DNA from: Liquidambar formosana
Taxonomy: Eukaryota > Streptophyta > Magnoliopsida > Saxifragales > Altingiaceae
Direction: 5' to 3'
DNA: 64,000 nt
NCBI GenBank assembly: GCA_039720395.1
Contig: CM077824.1
Coordinates: forward strand, 31,215,859-31,279,858
In this document: positions 11,206-23,360 of the stretch, piece by piece
Numbering within the stretch: the first letter of the stretch is position 1
Layout: each line of letters opens with the position of its first letter
The notes under the pieces: model-generated
Seen by the model: the letters and a program-made list of their open reading frames with translations, nothing else
Database searches by the model: none
Told to the model about the DNA's origin: nothing
Position numbers and translations under genes: made by a program

Positions 11206-12482
11206 TCAATTTAACATTTCTCTAATAACACCCATGGAGTCGACATGTCCTTTGAAACTTTCAGAAGCAATTGCCTTTGTTAACGGATCTGCTGTTATCT
11301 CCTTTGATGAAACATAATTTATGAGAATTTCATTCTTCTGCACTATACCAAAAATACAACAATATTGACGATCAATATGTTTACCTCTTGTACCAAGCTC
11401 ACCATTTTTAATGGTGCATATAGCAGCTTGGTTATCACACATCATTTTTATAGGCTCAACCAGCATTCCTTTCAAATTCAAACTTTTAAGAAAACCTTTT
11501 ATCCAAACGGCCTCTGATGCTACCATACTACATGCAATGTATTTAGCTTCCATTGTGCTTTTAAGCTACACAGGTTTGTTTTTTACTACACCAAGAAATA
11601 GCTCCTCCTCGTAAAAGAAAAATATACCCTGATGTGCATTTTCCATTATCTATGTCACTAAAAAAATCTACATCAGAATATCTAATAACTTTTAAATCTT
11701 TACCATTGGAATTATAAGTTAATTTATAACCTTTGGTTCCTTTAATATATCTCAAAATTCTTTTACAGCTGACTAATGGATCTCACCTGGATTGTTTTGA
11801 AATGTACTTACAAGGCTTACAGCAAAACTAAGGTCGGGCTTAGTGCACAACATGGCATATATAATGCTACCTATAGCTTGAGCATAAGGTTTATGCTCCA
11901 TTTTTCTTTTCTCTTCATCATTTGTTAGACACATTTTTTTAGATAACTTTGTTTGTTTGTGAATTGGAGTATCTATTGAATTTGAATTATCCATAAAAAA
12001 ATCTTTTCAAAATTTTGTTAAGGTATTGCTCTTGAGATAATTGAATCAGGAGAAGACAAATCTTCTTCAATATTTATTGGGTCTTCAATTTCATCTTCAT
12101 TTATGAACGTAAAATGATCTTTTAATTTTATAGATGGATTTCTCTCTCTATGAATTTTACTAAGTGTATCATGAGGATTTTCATTGGGTTGAGATAAAAT
12201 TTCAACATAAGGAGTATCACCACTTTCATTGTGTAAAACTTCTTTTTCTTTAGAAATTTCAAATAATTCTACCAATTTACTAGGATTTCTTGTATCAATT
12301 TCTTCTTCCAAAAATTTGACATCCCTACTTTCAGTTACACTAATAGTTTCATTACTATGATGAATAGCGAATTTGTATCCTTTAGAATTTTCAGAATATC
12401 CAATAAATGTTTCTTTAATAGTTTTACTATCCAATTTACCCTTAAATGTGATGGAATGAATACATGTGCAGAAGAACCCCAA
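11206..12482 (-). pseudogene. Copia integrase C-term fused to RT tail and RNase H; RT core deleted
   Basis: After the integrase C-terminal segment (12482 to about 12050, KFLEEEIDTRNPSKLVELFE), the sequence passes almost directly to the tail of reverse transcriptase (QYLNKILKRFFMDNSN, about 12040-11990). The RNase H region follows (RYIKGTKGYKL, SDIDNGKCTSGYIFLL, MEAKYIACSMVASEAVW, CDNQAAICTIKN, ITADPLTK). The fingers and palm with the YVDD-type motif are missing. The junction is near 12045-12050. Loss of the polymerase core makes the copy non-autonomous regardless of its other lesions. Confidence 0.82.
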
Positions 12483-13581
12483 ACTTTTAAATCTTGTAAA
12501 TTAGGTTTTCTACCCGTCCATATTTCATGTGGAGTTCTGTTACGAATTTTAGTGGGAACTAAATTAAACAAAAAAGTTGCAGTAACAATAGCTAGCTTCT
12601 CCCCAAAATTCAGATCCAAGTGACGAATGACTTAACATTGATCTTACCATGTCTAACAAAGTTCTATTGCGTCGTTCTATAATGCCATTTTGTTGTGGTG
12701 TATAACTTATAGTAAGTTGATGTAAAATTCCATTGTCTTTTAAAAAATCACCAAACAAATCTAATATATATTCTCCTCCACGATTAGACCGTAATATCTT
12801 AATATTTCTTCCTAATTGACCTTCAACTTCTTTTTTATACTTTTAAAATTTTTCAAAGACTTCGGATTTTTTGCACATTAAATATATGTGTCCATGTCGA
12901 AAAAAATCATCTATGAATGTAACAAAATATTGCATACCTCTATGAGTTTTAACATTTAATGGTCCACATACATCCGAGTGTATAATTGCCAATAATTCGT
13001 TAGGCCTTTTTTCTTTAGGAAAAGGAAGTCTAGTCATTTTACCTGATATACAAGGTTCACAAGTAGTAAAATCAATGTTCATTTTTGGAATTAATCTCAT
13101 GATAATCATTCTTTTCATTTTATTTTTATTGATATATCCTAATCTCAAATGCCATATATAAGGATCATCCACAAATAAACAAGCATCATAATAATCAAAA
13201 AAATCAATAAACACATCAGAATAATCAAAAGAACCAACTAGTGCATTTTTATTATTAAAAGAATCAACATTAAGGCAATACAAGCCATCGGTCTTAGTTC
13301 CCCACATAAGGATTCTACCATGTTTTCCTAATTGACACCTTCCCAGAACGAAAACTAATCTCAAATCCCTTTTCATCCATGCGAGGGACTGAAATTAGGT
13401 TGCGTCTCATGGTAGGTGCAAAAAGTACATCAGACAGATAGAGGTTTCTCTCTCCAAGTATCATAATTTTCACAGTTCCAATGCCCAATACATCGCAATA
13501 AGTATTATTGCCCAAGTACACACGATGATAACCGGCTTTAACCTCTTTCATGTCAACAAAACAGTCTCTTGTATTTGCCAC
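12335..13581 (-). pseudogene. Copia protease/pre-integrase and integrase (broken)
   Basis: Minus-strand segments give, in order, a pre-integrase region (13581-13315) and the GAG-pre-integrase zinc-binding motif with WHLRLGYIN and CEPCISGKM (13376-12843). The integrase core follows, with HSDVCGPLNV, TFIDDF, QNGIIERRNRTLLDM and GSEFWGEA (to 12335). The second histidine of the HHCC finger is tyrosine here (WHLRLGY). Frames change near 13376, 12840 and 12482. The product would have joined element DNA to the genome, but this copy is not functional. Confidence 0.8.
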
Positions 13582-13608
13582 ATGGCGTGACGATGCAGAA
13601 TCAACTCA

Positions 13609-14515
13609 CTAAACTCTAGAATCAACATCAGCCAAAAGTGATTCAGATACCACACAAATTATATCTTTGGTTCCTCCGAAATAAGATTTATTATTGTTCT
13701 TATTTTCACGACAATCAACTTGATGGTGACCAAACTTCCCACATTTAAAACATTTTCTCTTACCCCTTTTATTCTTATAATCATTCTTGAAATTTTTTTC
13801 CTTTACCCTTGAAATTTTTGGAAAAAGTTTTCTTTTCATTTTTAGGGGCTTCAATCTTTGGGGGATCACTAGAAGAAGCAATTAATGGATATAAGAGATT
13901 TCGATGTGTTCCTTTTAGCTCTTCTTTCAGCTTCAATCCCTCAAAGAGTTGGTAAATTTTTCATAGTTACTGGGGTTGCAAAATAATTAAGAGCTACAAC
14001 CATAGATTCCCATGAATCAGGCAAGCTATGCAAAATGGTAGACACTTGCATCCTATCAGGGATTGGATTACTTAGAATAGCTAATTCTTTGGCAATAACA
14101 GACAACTTGTTGACATGTTCAATAACATTGTCACTTTCTTTCATTTTGGTTCCATTAAATCTCTCAATTAAAAGTTGAATGTATGTATCAGATGATGCAT
14201 GATATGCTTCAGTAATGGCGTCAAACATGGTTTTAGCATGTTCATGTTCTTCAAATAAAATTTCAATGTCAGATTCCATGAATGTAAGCAAAATATCTCT
14301 AGCGATTTTATCATCAATTAAATATTTTTCATACATTCTTCTAGCAGAATCGTTAGCATTTTCAGGTGGTGGAGTTGGAATATCGATATCAATAACATAC
14401 TCAACCTTATCTTGGAAAAGTATGCGACGAATATGACATTTCCAAACAGAAAAATTAGCTCCATTTAATTTTTCAGTTTTGCTTAATTCTTGACTTACTG
14501 CTCTACTAGCGCCAT
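13609..14515 (-). pseudogene. Copia gag (broken)
   Basis: The gag region reads on the minus strand from about 14515. KLNGANFSVWKCHIRRILFQ is followed by a helical capsid segment (14336-13941, with IEHVNKLSVIAKELAILSN) and a CCHC zinc knuckle, CFKCGKFGHHQVDC, in the 13881-13609 frame. The first ATG is out of frame with the conserved part, and the capsid and zinc-knuckle parts are in separate open segments, so at least two frame or stop lesions exist. In an intact element gag would package RNA in cytoplasmic particles. Confidence 0.8.
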
Positions 14516-14716
14516 GATTGATGCAATAAAAAAAAAACTGAAATATAAAAGCTAATGGAATTTTAGTTTAGGAGTCTAACCAGAGTGGAGGATCTAGAAA
14601 ATATGAATTTATGTGTACCAACAATGGTGAGTTTGTTACTTTTGCCTTCACTTTGCAAAGACGCACTACAGTTCAAAATAGCTTCTCTTCAGTCACCAAA
14701 ATTCCTTCAAGTAGTG

Positions 14717-14753
<37 letters not shown>

Positions 14754-14762
14754 CAGTAGAGC

Positions 14763-14774
14763 TTCTTTATACCA
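14763..14774 (-). other. Copia primer-binding site
   Basis: Immediately inside the 5' LTR, the minus strand reads TGGTATAAAGAA. Its first half matches the initiator-methionine tRNA primer site used by many plant Copia elements (TGGTATCAGAGC); the second half has diverged. Confidence 0.55.
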
Positions 14775-14775
14775 A

Positions 14776-15201
14776 TGATGCAAAAACTGGAATAACGTTG
14801 GAGGAATAAAGAGATAATTAATGGTTGGGTTGCAATGGGTTTTTTATCCACAAAGGATTTCAAATGTGGTTAAACTTCTATTTCCTATCTTTTAGAGAGA
14901 GTTCAGATGGGATTTATAAACTCCCAAACCTCTAACTTTCATATTAGTTCTTAAAGTTTAGGAATTTAACGTTAGTGCTCTCTCCCTTATCCACCTCATT
15001 GCCCCCACTCACAACCATATCTCTAGAACAGTAGACTGCATGTTTGATCACATCAAACCCCACAAAGCCAATGTGGTTGAAAACATGCAGCCATTATTTC
15101 AAAATAAATATAAATATTTAATATAATAAATTCACTTCCTTGCTAGGTTTCAATAAAAAATTTACCATTGCATGAGGGCTATTAGGCCACTCAATATAAC
15201 A
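14776..15201 (-). repeat. Copia 5' LTR
   Basis: This 426-bp direct repeat matches 8098-8501 plus 11119-11140. It begins TGTTATATTGAG and ends TTTTGCATCA on the minus strand. Confidence 0.9.
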
Positions 15202-15206
15202 GATGT

Positions 15207-15563
15207 AAGCCACATACGATTGCTATCCCGATCCAACAGCCACCCCTATTATGAAAAAAAAATAAAAAATGTATCAGTGAAGAATTTGGTTGCATGAAAA
15301 GAATTGCTAAGAAATAATGATTACCAAAAAGAACCAACTGAATACTGTTGAGGAGAATGGTGAATGCTAAGGGAATTGAGAGCTTATTGACTGCTTCTAA
15401 GACGGGTTCGCTGGAGGTGAATATTAAAGAAAACTCATTGTGGAAGATCATAATCAATAGCCAGAAGAAGAGACCGATCACTATTGAAGTCATCACCGAC
15501 ACGATCGTCACAAACTTGGCTCCCTTTCCATTCCCTGCTCCAAGCTCATTTGCCACCCTCACT
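15207..15563 (-). pseudogene. MATE pseudogene, exon 5 and first part of exon 6
   Basis: Exon 5 (15563-15325, 239 nt, same length as in the intact paralogue) is open and encodes [17 protein letters not shown] followed by two membrane helices ([34 protein letters not shown]). Exon 6 starts at 15245 with GVAVGSG, then has TAG at 15223-15225 where the paralogue has TGG. It is cut after a few more codons by the Copia element. The exon continues about 7 kb away at 8097. The 5-bp duplication gatgt (8093-8097 and 15202-15206) marks the break. Confidence 0.88.
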
Positions 15564-16030
15564 CTGTTATTTCATCATCATAAGCGTTACCAAAACCAGA
15601 ATCGTAGTACAAATTCTCTTTACTCTTTCTATTAGAAGCCTTGGTATACTGGCAAAAAGTGAATACAAGAACTTCTATGAATCAAACATGCCTCTATTAA
15701 ACAAATAATTCCTGTTCTAACTTTAAAGAATAATTTTGATAAAATAAAAATAAAAATGAAGAATAACGGAGGAAAAAGCAAAAACAAAAACAAAAACAAA
15801 AGAATGTTTACTCATACATATTCTTGCACATATTCTTGTCTGGCGGAGAAGAGAAGAGGGGGGGTTATTGGGGGGATCGAGTCATGCTATTATAGCATTG
15901 GGGTTAGACAGTTAGTGCATGTCATGTTAGGTGAAATTCACCATAGATGGTGATACAGGATGAGGTGGGGTCTTGCATTGGGTGCACATTATTATTCCAA
16001 TAAGTTTAGTTTCTTACAAGGACAAGTGCC

Positions 16031-17397
16031 TGATCGTGTCAAAATCAATTACCCGTAGGATGCAAAAATTTGTATATAGTGGTAGTACGGGTGTCGTACC
16101 ACAAGGACTGTACTGGGATTATTTTAATTTTGAAAACTGAATACTAAAATAATTCACAAAGATGATTTTTGTAGTTTTGAACTCTATGGAATGCAAGAAA
16201 AATAAATTTATATTTTCTTCAAGAAAAGAAATACTTAGGACCTCGAATCCACCACTAATCTTGTATAAAAATGCTCTTATTATAACGTGTTTCAAGAAAT
16301 TATTATTTGGTATAAGCAAGACTCATTGTAACTACAAGCCCAATGACATCATCAAAAAAGGTTCATATATTTGTAAATTATTCATAACTCATCAAAAATA
16401 TAGCATGAACCGTCTCACCTACTCTACTCTAAACTAATTTGTGAGCACGACTCATCTTGTCTAAGCATGAATCATCTTAATCTCCAAATATATATACAGT
16501 GAAAACCATTGCATAACCATTGTATTTAAAATCACAGAAATTAAACACAATTTGAGATAAAAACACTAAAACCAATTGTATCAACAATCCTCCTAGTTAT
16601 GCAATCCTCATACACAAATAATCAAATCAACAACACAATACAATAAAATACACAATACTTGATTAGGGCTTCATCTCCCACTAAAACAAAGATTAGTTGG
16701 CCATGTAGATAACCAAGAGCTAGTCTCTCCCCTTTGCCACCTTTGTACCTCCTCCTCTTTTCCTCCTCTCTTCTCCTTTTGTTATGTGAATTCCCTTGGT
16801 ATTTATAGGAGATGGGAGAAGGATCCAGATGATCCCACAAGTTAAAAGCAATGCCCACTTTCTTTGAATTCTTGGCTGCCCATGTTCTCACTTTGACAAA
16901 TGCTGCCAGATTCAGATTTTTGCAAATAAGTCCACTTCCAGCTCATTTTTGACTTGGAAGACGTTTGAATCAGGAAATGCCATAAACTAAACAATTGTAG
17001 TTCTTTAAGTCCTCTTTCCAGAGCCACAAATTTCACCCAAATCGGATATGGGAATCACAAGTTATGGCCAAATTACAAAAACTTGGTCAATCTGTCCAGA
17101 TTTGCTGCTGATTTTGGGATCATGAATTTCTTTGCCTAACTTTGAATTTCAGCTGCTCAAATTTTCAAAATTGTTGACCCAACTCTTGTTGCAGCTCCAT
17201 GAAATTTTAGGTAGGTGAGAAACCCATTTCAAGTTGCATTTATTAGCTTAAGTAGTCCTGATTGTCATCTTTTCTGGTATAAACTCAACAGCCCTGCAAT
17301 AAATCAAGAATACTTTAAACACACAAAATTAAATATAATAAAATAACTAGAAAATATAAATTAGGGAGTAATCTCAATGAATATTTTGTGCTTATCA
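16031..17397 (-). repeat. Athila 3' LTR
   Basis: The 1367-bp partner of 26454-27837, with the same ends and the same minus-strand TATA box (near 16799-16809). Confidence 0.92.
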
Positions 17398-17413
17398 AAT
17401 ACCCCCCAACTTA
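17398..17413 (-). other. Athila polypurine tract
   Basis: On the minus strand AAGTTGGGGGGTATT directly precedes the 3' LTR start TGATAAGC, the expected site for priming plus-strand DNA. Confidence 0.8.
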
Positions 17414-17884
17414 CACTTTGCTAGTCCTCGAGCAAAGCAAAATAAAATAAGACAAACAAAATAAAACAAAAACTAACTAGTCCATTTTCGCAGGTAATGC
17501 GATTGCATTTAGCATATGCAATAAGCCTTTAAACCCTTAGGTTTCCCCTAGTCGACGAGTTATAGTCTTGTGAGGGCTTCCAGTGATGACACCCACAAAC
17601 ATCTTTTATTATCACGGATGATGTTCATGATTCTGCATTTAGATAATATCTTGCTAACTCAAACGAAAATTCTCATTCATTGAAATCAAACAGTTGAACA
17701 ATACATTTTTTACCAATCTAGTAAAGTCCAATCCACTTATACTCAAATAGAAAATTTATCACAAGTTCATCTGGTGTAAAGTGAATTTTTATACAAATGT
17801 GTGGCCCCCAACATATCAGCATTCCTTAATTTATTAAATTCACCGTAGCAAGGTAAACCAAGGTTTCAGCTCAATACGCACACA

Positions 17885-17925
<41 letters not shown>

Positions 17926-20354
17926 TACTTTTTGTTTCTTTTTTCTTTTTCTTTTTTTTCTTCGATTGCGTACAGTGTTCAGGTCCATTAAGCTTTCTAA
18001 TTAACCCATGTAATGAGCGATAGGCCAATGACTCCCAAACCAATTGGCTTTAGGGCACTAGGTGTAGAGACACCCCTATGGGCTTACTTACTCAAGTTAA
18101 AAAGGCTACGAACCCAAACTGGTTACACCCATAATTCTATTAGACTACTCACTGTTTGACGCGAATACTCATTGTTTAGTGAGGCAAGAGGCCCGATTAC
18201 TAGGTGAGTAGTATGATACCAGCACACATTCTTTTTCTCTTCTTTTTTTTTTTTTTTTTAATAAAGATAAACACAAAGTTAAGAGCTGTTGCCAAGGTCA
18301 TTTATTTGCGGTTTATTCAACTCATCAAAGATTAACAAGTTTAAGCCCCACAAAATGAATAAATGTGATTGTGCAATTAGATATACAAGTGATAAATTCT
18401 CTATGCAAACATAAATATAAAGGACTAAACTAGAATTGCCAAGCTAATGACGTGTGTTCAAAAGTTTAATTTCATGAATGATACTAATCCAAAATTTAGA
18501 GTCATTCAATGAATATTATTTGAATGCAAAATCATGATCTAGAGGCATCTATTTAGATTTTTTTTTTTTTATAAATTTTTTTTTTTAATACACTTGGGCT
18601 CCCTATTCCTGTTGGTGGGTGAATAATGGGCCAGTGGCCCAATAACGGCTGATGGGCTGATACGGACATCCAAGACTTGGTATACCCAAACCTTTGAACC
18701 CAAACCCGAAAACCTACTCTCTTACTCGACCGCGTAAAACTTTGACTGCCGACTACAATTGGACGGCTGCAATATCAAGATGTGACCATTTTATCAATAA
18801 AGCAATAGTAATGGTAGATTATTGCAGGTCTCGAGAGGATTTAGAGGATTATTTAATCCTTAATGTCTGATAGCGTGCCAAATTTTTCCACAGTGCATCG
18901 ATCATTGAACCCTGCTTTTTGACTCTTGTTGAGTGGGTTTTAAAACCCAGAGATCGACTGTAGGAATTCAAAAACTCTCCTTTAATCCTTCAATCCTCAA
19001 AAGCCTCACTTTCTCTAAGCCTCCCTCTCACTAATCCCATAGCTTCATCTTCTGCTTCCCACAATCGCCCAAACCTGAACATGGTGCCAAAACCAGAAGT
19101 TTGGCAACCAATATTCTTAAACTCCCGATACCAACCTATCACAGTCAATGATTCCCTTATGTATAATTTTGCAAATGCCACAACAGTGGCTGCAAATCTC
19201 GTTACTCTCGTGACGAGAAGATTCTGAGTAAAAGGTCTGATATGGACGTTATAAGAGATTCCATGGCTCTAAGTGTCCAAACTGCTACAGTCACTTCCAA
19301 CATGGCTCGGCGTTTGCATGCCAGGACTATAGAAGTGCAGGGGTTAAGAGATCAAGTACTAAACCTTCAACAACTGCTTACTGGGTCCCATCGGAGGATG
19401 AGGATCTTGAGAGTAAAGAACAGAGAACTGAAAAGACTAGTGGACTCCTATGCTAGGGGTCATAAACCCAGAGTTGTGGAGCTAGAAGGGCTCGAGGATC
19501 AAATTCGGGGGCAACTTGAAAGACTCTCGGATAGGGTTCAGAGAGAACCTAGTGTTACTTCTCCCAATCCTTCTCCTTCTCAGAATGCTACTATGGAATA
19601 GCATTTCTCTTTTCTCTCTGTTTTTTTTTTTTTTTTTTTTTTTGTTTGTTGCTGCTGCTACTAGAATGAAGATGGTTTTATTTGCTAAACTCAAAGAATA
19701 AACAGATAAAATAGCACACAAAATGAATGAACACAACAAAATACTATTCATAAATAGATAACACACTGGAATACTTAGCACAACTTTTAAACAGACAAAT
19801 CAAAATAAAAAAATAATAATAATTATCGAAAATACAAAACGTACACTAGCAACAAATAACATGGCAAAATTTCAAGAAAGACCAGAAATAGGGCCACTGG
19901 CATAATTGGAATCTCCTCATGTACACAATATTCCAATATCCAGAAGATGAGTAGAATGACAACTAGGTACCAGGGGAGCATGAAAGTGAAAAACCCATTC
20001 ATCGTTGCAGAGATAAGGGTTTTGGGGAGGAATAGCCATGATATTTATAGAAAAGTCCTCCTTTTTTTTTTTCCTTTTTTTTTTTTAAATTTTTTTTTTT
20101 ACAACACTTACAACACCAAAATTCCTTCCCCCCAACTTAAAATTTACATTGTCCTCAATGTAAACAATGAAAAACAAAGTAATAGAAATCGTGGAGAGTA
20201 CCTTTAATAGAAAACAAACAAGCCTGCAAAATTGATTAGTTGTGAAAAATAAACTCATCAATCAAATAAAAATAAAACACACAAAGAAAATAGGTTAGAC
20301 AAAATAAATAAATAAATGGTCTTTTAAAGCCAGATTCCAAGGCTATTAGTGAAT
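17414..20354 (-). other. Athila region between integrase and 3' LTR
   Basis: About 2.9 kb with no recognisable sense-strand protein. Many Athila elements carry an env-like frame here, but no long minus-strand frame or signal/membrane segments are seen. An AAT microsatellite (17887-17921), several poly-T runs (18244-18260, 18560-18586, 19620-19643, 20060-20099) and a plus-strand coiled-coil ORF at 19242-19601 lie within. Confidence 0.6.
19242..19601 (+). CDS. Antisense coiled-coil ORF inside Athila (unknown function)
   Basis: A 119-codon plus-strand frame opposes the direction of the element. The protein is charged and strongly helical in appearance. It has heptad-like leucine spacing through LRDQVLNLQQLL, MRILRVKNRELKRLVDSY and LEGLEDQIRGQLERLSDRV, and a Ser/Pro/Asn-rich end. 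It matches no family I recognise. Antisense ORFs between integrase and 3' LTR are known from some plant Gypsy lineages, so it could be of that kind. Its first ATG is assumed, and an upstream 46-codon frame from about 19081 is also open. Expression is unproven, and chance cannot be excluded. Confidence 0.35.
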   Translation: MDVIRDSMALSVQTATVTSNMARRLHARTIEVQGLRDQVLNLQQLLTGSHRRMRILRVKNRELKRLVDSYARGHKPRVVELEGLEDQIRGQLERLSDRVQREPSVTSPNPSPSQNATME

Positions 20355-21803
20355 TTAAACAGTAACATATTCAGGATCCACCAAATTTATGGATTCAGTG
20401 AGCTCTTTATCTATGTCTCCTTCCACATATGGTTTTAGTCTTTGGCCATTGACCTTAAACATAGAACCATCATGTGGATTTAAGATTTCAACGGCACCAT
20501 GGGGAAAAACCTGGTTAATAACAAAAGGGCCGTCCCATCTAGATCTCAACTTACCAGGAAAGAAGCACAACTTAGAGTTGAAAAGCCACACCTTTTGATT
20601 GGGTTCAAAGGACTTTCTGTTGATGTGTTTGTCATGAAAAGCTTTAGTCCTATTCTTGTAAATCCTAGCATTCTCATACGCATCATTGCGTATCTCTTCT
20701 AATTCACTGATTTGAAGTTTTCGGTGTGAGCCCTCATCAGTTAAATCAAAGTTAAACTTCTTCACAGCCCAAAGTGTCCTGTGTTCTAGCTCAACTGGTA
20801 AATGACAAGCTTTACCAAACACTAAACGGTACGGGGACATACCTATAGGAGTTTTATAGGCAGTACGATACGCCCACAAAGCATCATTCAAGCGTAAGGA
20901 CTAGTCTTTTCTATCAGGTCTAACCGTTTTCTGAAGGATGTTTTTGATTTCCCTGTTAGAAACTTCGACTTGTCCACTAGTTTGGGGATGATATGGGGTG
21001 GCAACTTTTTGGGTAATGGAGTACTTGCGAACCAAAGCCTCAAAAGGCCGATTGTTAAAGTGTTTACCCCCATCACTAATTATAGCACGCGAAAATCCAA
21101 AACGACAAAAAATATTGTTTTGAAGGAATTTGACCACAACCTTGTGGTCATTTGTTTTTGTGGCAATCGCTTCCACCCATTTTGACACATAATCTACCCC
21201 AACCAAAATGTACTCAAAGCCAAAAGAAGATGGAAATGGACCCATGAAATCAATGCCCCACACATCAAAGATTTCCACCACCAGGATGGGATTCAGAGGC
21301 ATCATGTCACGTCGGGAAATGGACCCCATTTGTTGACATCTTTCACAGGCATGACAAAATGCATGGGCATCTTTGAATAAAGTAGGCCAATAAAACCCAC
21401 TTTGCAAGACTTTAGCAGCAGTCTTCTTCCCACTGAAATGCCCTTCACAAGCAAGGGAATGACAAAAGGTGAGGATACTATTGGTTTCATTTTCTGGGAC
21501 ACATCTTTGAATCACTTGATCTGGGCAATATTTGAACAGCTCTGGATCCTCCCACAGGTAAAACTTAACTTGGGAAAAAAATCGATCTTTGTCTTGCTTA
21601 GACCAATGAGGTGGGATTTGACCAACTGCAAGATAATTCACAATATGAGCAAACCATGGTAATTTAACATGAGAAACCTCAAATAATTGCTCATCTGGGA
21701 AAGAATCTGGTATTGGTAAGTTGATACCAGAATGTTCAACTAGAATTCGAGACAAATGATCTGCAACCACATTTTTTGACCCCTTTTTATCCCGAATCTC
21801 CAA
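20355..21803 (-). pseudogene. Athila integrase (one nonsense codon)
   Basis: The frame begins with the RNase H/integrase linker ([10 protein letters not shown]). It then has an HHCC zinc finger ([15 protein letters not shown] ... [11 protein letters not shown]) and the catalytic core with [19 protein letters not shown] and [16 protein letters not shown], giving the D, D and E residues. TAG at 20901-20903 interrupts it. It resumes in frame at 20891 with [20 protein letters not shown], typical of Athila, and ends with a GPFVI...HGAVEI C-terminal domain. The stop lies where a tryptophan codon would be expected, consistent with a G-to-A change. Confidence 0.85.
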
Positions 21804-21812
21804 ATTAAACTC

Positions 21813-23161
21813 TTATAGCAACAAGATCCATCTAATGAGGCGAGGTTTAGTGTCTTTTTTGGACAGTAAATACCGTAAAGCGGCATGATCAGAGAACACT
21901 AAAACCTTGGATCCTAAGAGATAGGATCGAAATTTATCAAGGGCAAATACTACAGCTAGTAATTCTTTTTCTGTTGTGGTATAATTCAATTGAGCATCAG
22001 AAAGAGTTTTACTAGCGTAGTATAAGACATGGGGTTTTTTATTCACTCGTTGCCCCAAGATTGCACCAATTGCATAGTCGGATGCACCACACATAATCTC
22101 AAATGGGAGTGACCAGTTGGGTGGTTGAATGATGGAAGCAGTGGACAATAATGAGCGAAGTTTCTCAAAGGCTTCCAAGCAGGCATTATCAAAGATAAAT
22201 GGTACATCCTTGACAAGAAGATTACACAAGGGTCGAGAGATTTTGCTAAAGTCTTTGATGAATCGACGATAGAATCCTGCATGACCAAGAAAAGATCGCA
22301 CTTGCCCAACAGATGCTGGGGGAGGAAGGCTAGAGATGAGATCAACCTTGGCTTTATCTACTTCTATCCCCCTAGAAGACACAATATGTCCCAAAACAAT
22401 TCCTTTTTGAACCATAAAATTACTCTTTTCCCAACTCAGAACAAGATTTGTCTCTATGCAACATTTAAGAACATTAGAAAGATTTTGGAGACAATCATCA
22501 AAAGTGATCCCAAATACTGAGAAATCATCCATAAAAACTTCAAGAAATTTTTCCACCATGTCAGAGAAAATAGACAGCATACATCGCTGAAAGGTAGCAG
22601 GTGCATTGCATAAGCCAAAAGGCATACGCCTATATGCAAATGTGCCAAAAGGACAGGTGAAAGTTGTCTTCTCTTGGTCATCGGGGAAAACAGGTACTTG
22701 GTTATATCCAGAATAACCATCTAGAAAGCAGTAGAAGCTTTGGCCTGCTAACTATCTCTAAGATTTGATCGATGTAGGGTAGAGGGAAATGGTCTTTTCT
22801 AGTTACCAAATTAAGCTTCCGATAATCAATGCAAACACGCCAACCTGTTGTTGTACGTGTTAGGAACTAGTTCACCATGTTCATTTTTAACAACAGTAAT
22901 TCCTGACTTCTTGGGTACCACTTGAGTAGGACTTACCCATTTATTGTCTGAGATGGGGTATATGATACCTGCATCTAATAACTTCACAACTTCTTTTTTT
23001 ACAACCTCCTTCATGTTAGGATTTAACTTCCTTTGCATTTCACGAATTAGCTTGGCATTCTCCTCAAGATGAATGCGGTGCATGCAAATGGAAAGGTCGA
23101 TCCCTTTTAAATCAACCACAGACCATCCTATAGCACCCATATATTCTTTAAGCATGCTCAT
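21813..23161 (-). pseudogene. Athila reverse transcriptase-RNase H (broken)
   Basis: The N-terminal part (23161-22826, with KEVVKLLDAGIIYPISD and KWVSPTQVVPKKSG) is in a different frame from the rest. The region 22825-22626, which should hold [13 protein letters not shown] residues, is shifted. The main segment (22625-21813) shows [16 protein letters not shown], the active-site [25 protein letters not shown] and [16 protein letters not shown]. RNase H follows, with [32 protein letters not shown] and [15 protein letters not shown] at 21813-21815 separates it from the integrase in the same frame. Confidence 0.85.
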
Positions 23162-23360
23162 AAGTTGACTTTCCTGTTCAAGTAGTCAAGTTAGATGCTA
23201 TAATGACTGGAAGGGTGTCATCAGGTCCTAAGAATGCATACTTAAGTGTATCGGGGAGTGGCTTCAACTCAAGTTTGGGAGGCACTTCAGTGGAAGGAAG
23301 GGTAGGTTCACTAGACAATGGAGGCAAAGACTCAAATTTGGATTTCCAAGGTGCATGATC

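Larger units (their letters stand above)
8098..15201 (-). mobile_element. Copia LTR retrotransposon (defective) in MATE exon 6
   Basis: The element starts TGATGCAAAA, ends AATATAACA and is flanked by the 5-bp duplication gatgt (8093-8097, 15202-15206). Read on the minus strand, the 5' LTR is 15201-14776 (426 bp). The 3' LTR is 11140-11119 plus 8501-8098 (also 426 bp once the solo LTR inserted in it is removed). Gag, integrase and RNase H remnants lie between, in Copia order. The two LTRs differ at about two dozen positions by hand comparison, so the insertion is older than the Athila element. It lacks the reverse-transcriptase core and cannot move autonomously. Confidence 0.92.

Noticed and set aside
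11411..12623. Plus-strand frames opposite Copia pol (11411-11614, 12357-12623)
   Set aside because: They are complements of the recognisable RNase H and integrase on the minus strand.
18990..19238. Upstream extension of the antisense ORF in Athila
   Set aside because: A 46-codon frame from about 19081 ends in a stop before the 119-codon frame and is in another phase, so joining them would need a frameshift or intron for which there is no evidence.
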